A DNA stretch of 15,169 nucleotides from Deltaproteobacteria bacterium. Its GTDB lineage: Bacteria > Desulfobacterota > Desulfobacteria > Desulfobacterales > JAFDCJ01. Location of the stretch: assembly GCA_024277475.1 (NCBI GenBank), contig JAJRVC010000411.1, positions 1 through 15,169 on the forward strand, written 5' to 3'. Of this stretch, positions 9,525-15,169 are shown piece after piece. The number at the start of each line of letters is the position of its first letter. The first letter of the stretch is position 1. The notes under the pieces were generated by a model, which saw only the letters and a list, made by a program, of their open reading frames with translations, was not told where the DNA came from and did no database searches. Both the position numbers and the translations under genes were made by a program.

Positions 9525-12500
9525 TTATTGAGAAGGATCAGGCAGGGTACGTAATTCTCGGCCGATATCATAAAGTTGCCTGAGCTGCGTCTGGCGGACA
9601 TCAGCTGGCGTTGCCTTTATGCATGTTTTACATATATAAAAAATAGCCTCATCCTGGCCAAACCTGCAATAATCAATTTCTTTTATAGGACGATGTTCAT
9701 CACAGAGCGCGCACAAGAATTTAAATCCATCGTCTGATTCTTTCGCATTTTTATGATAAGATTGATTCGGCGTCCTGTAGTCGTATAATAAAACATCAAA
9801 TCCAACGTCCACAGGCAGAATCGGCCAGTTAGACAAGGCATCACCTTGAAGACGTTTCACAAGATCGGTACGAATGCCGCCGCGCAACTCTTCGCCAAAC
9901 TCACCGAGAAGGATCAGTTTTTGATTTTTGAAGTCTGGAGGTATCTTCGGATATCCAAGTTTTTTCAGGAAACGAATAATGCCCATAAGATATAGATGGT
10001 TCTCTTTACGAATCAACTTAGCACAAGCACCATTGTTTTTCGTATATTGTTCAAACCCTTCCCCCTTTTTATGGTTGATAAGTGAGCCAATATGCATAAG
10101 CATTACGTCGCATTTTTCATATTGTGATGCTACGTTTTCCCATAACTCCACTGGGTAGAGATCTTCTCCTACCCATTTAGTATCGCCCGTGTAACCGAAA
10201 CTGAATTTATGGCTGTTACCACGGGTATCTGATTCAATTATATTGATTTTAAAGCCAAAACTATCAGATATTTCTGTATAGTCTTCGTGGTAGGCCCAAG
10301 TTGGCTGGATTGCAATCTCCGTTTTATTTTTATTGGGATCATCAGGCAGAGGCAGAACAGGTTGCCAACGTATGAGCCTTTGATTATTTTTCCTCTTTTT
10401 TGATGTGACCGATGTGCCAAAAAAATTAAAACTGTATTTAGTTGGATCGTGGTTAATATTATGCCAGAATAACGGATCGACTTCCTTGCAGATATCAACG
10501 ACCAACGGATTGATGAAACTGCGCAGTTTGGGGTTTTTTATGATATGATCAAGTCGTTTATAACTTCCAAGCGTCATGATCACATTAAGGCGGTGGATTA
10601 TATCCTTTTTGCTTTCCAACTCGTGTAACAGTTGCACCATGGTCTCGAAATCCCAGAGATGATCCGGGTGGGCATGGCTGATAATTACAATATCAATATC
10701 CCGTAAGCTGAATCCCATCCGAAAGAGATTACGGACAAAATCAAAACCTGGGTCAACCGCTATTCCCAAATCGACCTGTCCCTCTCCATTTGTGCGGTAG
10801 ATCAAGTAACCACCCCCAACCGACCTTCCCTGGGCCGGGGTGAGTGAGTTCCACCGTTGTAGTCCGACAAAGTGCACGGATTTTCGAGCAGGTTTCTGGA
10901 GAGATGGGATTTCTAAGTGTTTTGTAAAAAGACTTTCTGCTTTACGCATGATGTTTTGGTAATCCTCGCAATACAAAACATCATCTTTAATATCTGAATC
11001 TTTCTTTGAATTTCCTTCGGATTTATTATCAAGGCACGCCAACAGATCAATAAAATGGTATGATTTTTGAGAAGCGGCTATATCCTTATTAGTATCAAGG
11101 CATCCCTTACAATCTTCGGGTGTTGCTTCCCAGGCTACCCGTTCATTGTACCTTTTTAAGGCCTTAATTTGCTGATTTTGGCCGAATTCCTCTTCAAATT
11201 CATCAAGAGCAGCCAATACATTGCAATGGTCATCTCGCAGTTTTCCAAACGGGTTGTCTACCCCTACTTGTTTGAATATTTTTTGAGCTACCTCATTAGA
11301 CAGAGAGATTGTGCGCATCTCTTTATAGAAAGCGGATAATCCGCTTATGAAATCCGGTCGGTCATCGGATCGGAAACGCTCAAGTTTCAAGCGATTGGTC
11401 TCGTTTTGTTCTCCGTGCTCATTCTTTTTTGGTTTTTGAGGAGTTGGTAATTTTTGTTGACGATCACAATAAAGCGGTATTATCGCTTCAAAAATAAAAA
11501 TTTGGGCTTCTTTGATCAGCTTGGCGTACCCTTCAGAGAGGGTTATTTTTTCATTTTCAGAAAGTGTTCGTAGTTTTTTTAGCAACCCAGAACCGTGTTT
11601 CAAGAATTGAGCCCATCTTGAAAAATATATTCGTTCATCGAACTGATTGTCCTCTACCCACGACCAGTATATATTTTTGACCTCATAAGAAGCAGCAAGA
11701 AAACATTGTGCCATTTCCTTAAGAAACAATAATTTTCCACCTATCTCATCTTGTGAGGATTCATTCTTTAATGAATTTTCTAATTCAGCTATGACAGCTT
11801 CGCAGTTATTTTGACATAGGCCTCCCCTTTCTCTTGCCAGAAGCCATGTTACAGTTTGCTCAATAAGTTGTGTCTGTATGGCCTTGGTTTTTTTTCTATC
11901 GGGATCCGGCAGGAGATGGATATCTTTTCGAACCCAGTTATCATCGGGAAAGATAACTGGATAGGCGTCCTCTATACCTTGCCGGGCGGCATCTACTTGT
12001 TCCAACTGGAGCAATGCTTCAATCCGGAGAAGATCAATACGACACTGAAGGTGGTTGGCCGCGCGATCAAAAAGATTCTTAAGGTTATCTTCAGAGATTT
12101 TCTTTAAAAACCTGTCTATGCCGTCCAACGTCTGAAGCGCATGATATCCTAATTGGAGTTGTAGGTTAATTGCCGCACGCTGTAGATATGCCGGAACAAT
12201 ATTGAACAGAAACTCTAGAACAATATCGAAGGAACATTCAAACTTTACTCCCAAATCTTCTAAGAGAATGCTTTCTATTTCCTCCTTATGTTCCTCAGGC
12301 TTCTGGCACCAGAATTTTTTGATGACCTGGTTGAATTCAAGAACGGCTTTCTGGCTGCGTCCCACATGCTGGTAGGCCGTCCCCATATTCCACCAAATCC
12401 AGCGGTCGTAAGGTTCCCGTTCCGGCTCTTCACGTTCGGGGGGATAAATCCTATTAAGCAACTTCTTGGCCCTTTCCGCATAACCAAAACTTGCTTCGCC

Positions 12501-13034
12501 TTGGGCCACAGCGGAAAGTTCCATAAGAAATGTGAACCTTGTTAGTTCGAAAACCACTTCATTATTGGCATCTTGCTTCACACAAGGCATATGACTTTCA
12601 AGAAAAAGATTTAAATCTTCATATCTGTCAAGCCACTTACGCTTGTTGTGTCTTTGTAGTTCAGCTCGAATCCGTTTTGCCCAAAACAAACTTGACCACC
12701 AATACTTGAAAAGAAAATCCTTTTTGTCAGTTAAATCGAAGGGGGGTTTTTCGTTCCGGAAGAGGGCGTTGACAATATCTTGAGGTATGATTGTGGTGGG
12801 TATCTCGATTTTCTCAATAGGGAATTCAAGTTCATGAAGCCCTTTTTGCTCTAGAGATTCTTCGCCCTCAGCATCTCGAAATTCAGCAAGACCTTTTTGT
12901 GCATCGGCACTTGGCTTTAAAATTTGGTCTACATATTCATACAATTCCCGATCAATACACAAATCGATAATTTGGTTGATCCTCTCCAATCCATAGATCA
13001 AATCAGAAATATTGCTTTTTTCTTTATCAGACAT
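9525..13034 (-). CDS. large metallo-beta-lactamase-fold protein with helical-repeat N-terminus and zinc-ribbon-like C-terminus
   Basis: The 1169-residue protein has three visible parts. Residues 1 to about 730 are helix-rich, with a TPR-like stretch near 211-241 (WIWWNMGTAYQHVGRSQKAV). Residues about 740-1020 form a metallo-beta-lactamase fold: VDPGFDF, the metal-binding HAHPDH near 786-791, the Asp in GYTGD at 951 and a likely metal-binding His in LMHIGS at 981. The C-terminus carries C1108-x2-C1111 and C1135-x2-C1138, like a zinc ribbon, with H1114 and C1123 nearby. Family members hydrolyse nucleic acids, phosphodiesters, thioesters or lactams; the substrate here is unknown. It begins 64 bases after the peptide gene and is followed two bases later by the toroid gene. 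The coding sequence is clearly AT-richer than asnB or the radical SAM gene, hinting at a separate origin. The start codon has only a weak ribosome-binding site, so the exact start is less certain. Confidence 0.75.
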   Translation of the reverse strand: MSDKEKSNISDLIYGLERINQIIDLCIDRELYEYVDQILKPSADAQKGLAEFRDAEGEESLEQKGLHELEFPIEKIEIPTTIIPQDIVNALFRNEKPPFDLTDKKDFLFKYWWSSLFWAKRIRAELQRHNKRKWLDRYEDLNLFLESHMPCVKQDANNEVVFELTRFTFLMELSAVAQGEASFGYAERAKKLLNRIYPPEREEPEREPYDRWIWWNMGTAYQHVGRSQKAVLEFNQVIKKFWCQKPEEHKEEIESILLEDLGVKFECSFDIVLEFLFNIVPAYLQRAAINLQLQLGYHALQTLDGIDRFLKKISEDNLKNLFDRAANHLQCRIDLLRIEALLQLEQVDAARQGIEDAYPVIFPDDNWVRKDIHLLPDPDRKKTKAIQTQLIEQTVTWLLARERGGLCQNNCEAVIAELENSLKNESSQDEIGGKLLFLKEMAQCFLAASYEVKNIYWSWVEDNQFDERIYFSRWAQFLKHGSGLLKKLRTLSENEKITLSEGYAKLIKEAQIFIFEAIIPLYCDRQQKLPTPQKPKKNEHGEQNETNRLKLERFRSDDRPDFISGLSAFYKEMRTISLSNEVAQKIFKQVGVDNPFGKLRDDHCNVLAALDEFEEEFGQNQQIKALKRYNERVAWEATPEDCKGCLDTNKDIAASQKSYHFIDLLACLDNKSEGNSKKDSDIKDDVLYCEDYQNIMRKAESLFTKHLEIPSLQKPARKSVHFVGLQRWNSLTPAQGRSVGGGYLIYRTNGEGQVDLGIAVDPGFDFVRNLFRMGFSLRDIDIVIISHAHPDHLWDFETMVQLLHELESKKDIIHRLNVIMTLGSYKRLDHIIKNPKLRSFINPLVVDICKEVDPLFWHNINHDPTKYSFNFFGTSVTSKKRKNNQRLIRWQPVLPLPDDPNKNKTEIAIQPTWAYHEDYTEISDSFGFKINIIESDTRGNSHKFSFGYTGDTKWVGEDLYPVELWENVASQYEKCDVMLMHIGSLINHKKGEGFEQYTKNNGACAKLIRKENHLYLMGIIRFLKKLGYPKIPPDFKNQKLILLGEFGEELRGGIRTDLVKRLQGDALSNWPILPVDVGFDVLLYDYRTPNQSYHKNAKESDDGFKFLCALCDEHRPIKEIDYCRFGQDEAIFYICKTCIKATPADVRQTQLRQLYDIGRELRTLPDPSQ

Positions 13035-13057
13035 ACGGATCCATTTGCAAAGCGGGA

Positions 13058-13099
13058 AGAAATAAATTTCTGGAACTTAAAAGTACTCTGTCATGTTCC
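13058..13099 (-). other. weak hairpins between the peptide gene and the following gene
   Basis: Two weak inverted repeats lie in the 64-base gap: GTTCC 13095-13099 with GGAAC 13072-13076 (18-base loop), and the near-palindrome AGAAATAAATTTCT at 13058-13071. They could partly reduce read-through or protect the upstream mRNA end, which would raise peptide expression over the downstream genes. Neither is strong enough to call a terminator. Confidence 0.2.
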
Positions 13100-13245
13100 T
13101 ATCGGCAATTATGACAGGAAGAGCACTGTTTGCAAACCACGCCCTTGCCCGTGGCTTCTATGATATCAATGGGGAACCGCATCTTGGTTTTTTTTACGAT
13201 AACGGGCTTTTCATACTTCTTGTTAATCTTTTTTACGCCTTTCAT
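13099..13245 (-). CDS. Cys-rich RiPP precursor peptide (48 residues)
   Basis: A short gene running ATG 13245 to TAG 13099-13101 encodes a 48-residue peptide. The first about 35 residues are a basic, leader-like region with KKYEKPVIV (9-17) and RFPIDIIEATGKG (23-35). The last 13 residues are VVCKQCSSCHNCR, a perfect C-x2-C-x2-C-x2-C array. Translation signals are strong: AAGGAG at 13254-13259 lies eight bases upstream, and the ATG overlaps the pqqD stop as ATGA. Small size, a leader with a conserved-looking aromatic/Pro segment, a Cys-rich tail and direct adjacency to PqqD and radical SAM/SPASM genes are what is known for radical-SAM-modified peptides. The four Cys are the probable sites of thioether bond formation. 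The pattern reminds me of the Cys-rich peptide families defined by Haft and co-workers (possibly the 'selenobiotic' family), but that is memory, not a search. No signal peptide or membrane segment is seen. Confidence 0.85.
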   Translation of the reverse strand: MKGVKKINKKYEKPVIVKKTKMRFPIDIIEATGKGVVCKQCSSCHNCR

Positions 13246-13535
13246 GTCAAACTCTCCTTGATGATATTGTTCTCCAAAGCAAATTGAATAACTTGTGTCA
13301 GATCTTCCTTGGCCGTATCAAGGCTCAAGTCAAAGTCCCCGGCAAATTTATCTGTTAATTCTTGAAAGGTCAGCCCCTTTTCAATTGATCCTATCACCCA
13401 ATAGGCCGTGTGGTTGAGTTGGAATTGATCACCGCTGGATATGTTGAAGGCATAATAGTGTTCCAGTTCCGAAATACCCTGAAGTGTTATATTGTCTTCC
13501 AGAGCTAATCGGACTGTCGGTTTTATTTCCAGCAC
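13242..13535 (-). CDS. PqqD-like RiPP recognition protein
   Basis: The 97-residue protein (first codons read VLEIKPTVRL) fits the size and pattern of PqqD family members. It has a beta-rich N-terminus, an N-H-T-A-x-W-V-I region at 41-48, and helices ending in DLTQVIQFALENNII. These proteins have a winged-helix-like RiPP recognition element that binds the leader of the precursor and presents it to the radical SAM enzyme. The start is GTG at 13535, supported by GGAGGA at 13542-13547 with a six-base spacer. An open frame extends further upstream in this frame but only as antisense-like sequence inside the radical SAM gene. It overlaps the radical SAM stop by 13 bases and the peptide gene by ATGA, so all three are translationally coupled. 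Confidence 0.9.
   Translation of the reverse strand: MLEIKPTVRLALEDNITLQGISELEHYYAFNISSGDQFQLNHTAYWVIGSIEKGLTFQELTDKFAGDFDLSLDTAKEDLTQVIQFALENNIIKESLT
13254..13259 (-). promoter_or_regulatory. ribosome-binding site of the precursor peptide gene
   Basis: AAGGAG on the minus strand with an eight-base spacer to ATG 13245. It is among the clearest Shine-Dalgarno sites in the operon and decides the start of the 48-residue peptide, whose small size makes it easy to overlook. Confidence 0.75.
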
Positions 13536-14548
13536 TGGGGATCCTCCGCCATATAGTCGCCGGTGGTGAAATAGGCCATGGCCCGGCAACCCCGGCACTG
13601 GGTGAGCAGGCTGCAATCGCCGCATCTGCCGCCAAGTTTTTTCGGGTTCCTGAGCCGCCAGAGGACATCCGAACCATACCAGATTTTGAAAAAACCGTCG
13701 GTGAGGACATTGCCGATCGGGATCGGCAGCCTTCGGCAAGGGTAAACCGTGCCGTCCGGCATGATTGTCAGAGCATTGTTGCCGGCCGAACAAAGTGCGC
13801 CTACTGTGGGATCTTCCGGGGCAATCAGGGCAAACAAGGGTCGGTACAGAAGCACCCGGACCGGCACGCCATTGACGGCAATTGCATAGACCTGCTGGTA
13901 CAGGTCCCGCAAATCATCAGGAGAAAGCACTTGATCTGTCAATCCTTCGCCCGCCCCCTCCGGAATCAAGCGCTCCAGGGCCAGGGTTACGGCCCCTTCA
14001 TCCCCGGCCAGTTTGATCATCTCGGGAATCTCCCGGTAATTCAACCGACTGATCGTGGTCATGATGGCAACATCGATCCCGGCCTTGCACATATGGCGAA
14101 TCGCCTTGATTGTTGCATCAAAGCTTCCCGCCCCACGGACAGCATCATTAGTTTCCGCGGTCGCTCCTTCCAAAGAGACCTGGACCCTGCGCAGCTTGGA
14201 CTGCCGGGCCAACTTTTCAGCCTCGTCCTCGGTTATCAGGGAGCCGTTGGTCAGAATATCATAATAGGCGAGCAGATCGGACCGGTCGATACGGTCCATG
14301 AGGACATAAAGGTCATCCCGACGTAGAAAAGGCTCGCCCCCGGTCAAGGACAAGGTCCCCTGTTTTTCCCATTTCCCGACCGCCTCCTCCATCAGATCAA
14401 CTATCCTGAACAGATCATCCAACGCAAGTTCCGGAGCGGGGTTCCCGTCTTGATAGCAATGCCGGCAGGCACGGTTGCATCGTTCGGTGAGGTGCCATTG
14501 GAAATAGAATTCATCACCAAGGCACGGTTCATGGATCGGTTGTTTCAT
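13523..14548 (-). CDS. radical SAM/SPASM peptide maturase
   Basis: The 341-residue enzyme has the radical SAM iron-sulfur motif C24-x3-C28-x2-C31 in ERCNRACRHCYQ, followed by GGEP at 70-73 for AdoMet binding. The C-terminal SPASM domain holds C253, C271, C309-x2-C312-x5-C318-x2-C321 and C339, enough to bind two auxiliary 4Fe-4S clusters. SPASM enzymes next to PqqD and a small peptide gene modify that peptide, commonly by Cys thioether or C-C bond formation. The likely substrate is the CxxC-repeat peptide encoded 280 bases further on. ATG 14548 is the first usable start, since an in-frame TGA lies just upstream. Its Shine-Dalgarno is weak. A candidate promoter lies about 55 bases upstream. All key Cys are present, so the enzyme looks functional. 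Confidence 0.94.
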   Translation of the reverse strand: MKQPIHEPCLGDEFYFQWHLTERCNRACRHCYQDGNPAPELALDDLFRIVDLMEEAVGKWEKQGTLSLTGGEPFLRRDDLYVLMDRIDRSDLLAYYDILTNGSLITEDEAEKLARQSKLRRVQVSLEGATAETNDAVRGAGSFDATIKAIRHMCKAGIDVAIMTTISRLNYREIPEMIKLAGDEGAVTLALERLIPEGAGEGLTDQVLSPDDLRDLYQQVYAIAVNGVPVRVLLYRPLFALIAPEDPTVGALCSAGNNALTIMPDGTVYPCRRLPIPIGNVLTDGFFKIWYGSDVLWRLRNPKKLGGRCGDCSLLTQCRGCRAMAYFTTGDYMAEDPQCWK

Positions 14549-14579
14549 ATGACTGATAGCCGGAACGAATCATTATTTA

Positions 14580-14760
14580 AAATCATGTAAACCAATATCC
14601 CATTATAAGAAGTAAACATGGTCAAGCAATAAAAAATCAAAATTATAAAATTTTTATTTCATTTTTTAAATTGATTTTCAACGTAAAAATACATTAAACT
14701 TCAATAAGTTGCCATCGTCAAAGAATAATTATTTTAAAAAAGTACAGAATAAAATTTTCT
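14580..14760. other. very AT-rich intergenic region upstream of the RiPP operon
   Basis: The 290-base gap between the radical SAM gene and the right-edge reading frame consists mostly of A/T runs with several partly self-complementary segments, such as ATAAAATTTTTAT near 14644-14656. No gene is supported here. Composition like this is common in curved promoter regions that are targets of nucleoid proteins, and it would suit regulation of a horizontally acquired operon. Confidence 0.5.
14602..14629 (-). promoter_or_regulatory. candidate sigma-70 promoter of the RiPP operon
   Basis: On the minus strand a perfect -10 box TATAAT (14602-14607) has an upstream TTGCTT (14624-14629) at a 16-base spacer. 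An overlapping TTGACC (14620-14625) is a better -35 match but only 12 bases away. The 14580-14760 region is extremely AT-rich, which makes chance -10 boxes likely. It sits about 54 bases upstream of the radical SAM start codon. Confidence 0.4.
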
Positions 14761-14781
14761 CGGTGAGATTCCTCTATTATT

Positions 14782-14820
14782 GAAATTCCGCATGGAAATT
14801 CCGGGGACAGGGTACCTTTT
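14782..14820 (+). repeat. direct repeat plus GGGGACAG intergenic tag
   Basis: GAAATTCCG occurs twice, at 14782-14790 and 14795-14803. The second copy runs into CCGGGGACAGGGTACCTTTT (14801-14820). Sequences of the form TTCCGGGGACAG...ACCT are, from memory, scattered widely in deltaproteobacterial genomes next to REP-associated Y1 transposases. No such transposase is visible in the window, so this could be an orphan copy. Confidence 0.4.
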
Positions 14821-14838
14821 ACATAATTCCATTCACCC

Positions 14839-15169
14839 TTATTGCCCTTTTTGCGGCTTCCCCGCCTCAATCAGCTTGATGGCTTCCTGTTCTCATTTTC
14901 CGTCAGCTTGATGTCCCATTCCTTGAACTTATTACGTATACTTTTGAGGAATTGCCCCAAGGATGAATCGGCCTGCTCCATACGTTCAAAGTTCATGGCA
15001 TTAACAATATCTTCCGTAAACTCTATCCCCCCCAAAGCGGGGTGGACCCCGGCCTGCAACATGGCATCCATTAATATTTTTTTATATCGCCCCCTTTCAC
15101 ATTTATGGTCCGGCGCCTTGCACCCTTTACCCATGACCGATTTGAAAGCGGCGGAATCCAGAAGCAGCC
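14839..15169 (-). pseudogene. partial, apparently frameshifted gene of unknown function
   Basis: A minus-strand reading frame enters from the right window edge and stops at TGA 14871-14873. It starts LLLDSAAFKSVMGKGCK and contains FTEDIVNAMNFERMEQ and SIRNKFKEWDIKLTENE. Just before the stop the natural-looking sequence jumps frame: removing one GA unit at 14891-14894 would turn the ending NRKPSS into QEAIKLIEAGKPQKGQ with a TAA at 14839-14841. This looks like a dinucleotide duplication that shortened the protein, or a sequencing error. The internal ATG near 15134 could start a small 87-residue protein, but the frame is open to the edge, so the gene is probably longer. I do not recognise the family. 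It is separated from the RiPP operon by the AT-rich gap. Confidence 0.45.

Noticed and set aside
13058..13099. Intrinsic terminator after the peptide gene
   Set aside because: The stems are short or have impossible loops and there is no U-tract.
13099..13101. Selenocysteine at the end of the precursor
   Set aside because: The stop is TAG, not TGA, and no in-frame TGA or SECIS-like hairpin at the Cys array is seen.
5850..13535. Lasso-peptide cluster
   Set aside because: The transglutaminase-like B2 protease is missing, and the peptide is Cys-rich without a clear Gly/Ala-to-Asp/Glu ring pattern.
13484..14326. 280-codon open frame on the plus strand
   Set aside because: It is antisense to the radical SAM gene, which has full catalytic motifs; the plus-strand product has no recognisable domain.
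14737..14832. 31-codon minus-strand frame (MELCKRYPVPG...) in the intergenic region
   Set aside because: It runs through the GGGGACAG repeat tag, so its residues come from the repeat; no ribosome-binding site that convinces and no neighbour in tight coupling.
1..15169. CRISPR array, tRNA or rRNA
   Set aside because: No regularly spaced direct repeats and no tRNA or rRNA signature was found on reading either strand.

Overview
The window holds one long set of co-directional genes on the minus strand, read from high to low coordinates. It has two parts: a putative peptide natural-product (RiPP) operon at about 14.5-5.85 kb, and a Type III restriction-modification pair at about 5.8-0.37 kb. Gene spacing is very tight, with several 4- or 13-base overlaps. 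No rRNA, tRNA, CRISPR array or complete insertion sequence is visible. The mixture of a radical SAM/SPASM plus PqqD peptide system, a Type III R-M pair, mid-range base composition and a GGGGACAG-type intergenic tag suggests an anaerobic Gram-negative bacterium. A Desulfobacterota (former deltaproteobacterium) is my best guess, but this is inference and not shown by any marker gene.

RiPP core (14548-13099): a radical SAM/SPASM enzyme, a PqqD-like RiPP recognition protein starting at GTG 13535, and a 48-residue peptide gene at 13245-13099. The peptide has a basic leader and ends in a C-x2-C-x2-C-x2-C array. It has a good Shine-Dalgarno and its start codon overlaps the pqqD stop (ATGA). It is the most likely modified precursor, and conventional gene calling could easily miss it because of its size.

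Accessory part (13034-5850): a 1169-residue protein with an N-terminal helical-repeat region, a metallo-beta-lactamase fold and a C-terminal Cys4 zinc-ribbon-like tail; an alpha/alpha-toroid protein of the prenyltransferase/squalene-cyclase repeat type; an asparagine-synthase-like ATP-dependent amidotransferase; and a GT-B glycosyltransferase. These four genes follow one another without usable gaps. They look like one transcription unit with the core, so the peptide may be cyclised or thioether-bridged and then further modified. No transporter and no dedicated leader peptidase is visible.

R-M part: the mod gene (beta-class order, DPPF before FxGxG) and the res gene (DEAH helicase, PD-(D/E)xK nuclease) overlap by ATGA. 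The central, presumed target-recognition part of mod is visibly AT-richer than its flanks. The extreme C-terminus of res carries an R-N-x4-H motif as in HEPN domains.

Edges: the right end has a partial, apparently frameshifted reading frame of unknown function next to the GGGGACAG tag and a very AT-rich upstream region with a candidate promoter. The left end has a possible C-terminal fragment of a plus-strand gene followed by two inverted repeats.
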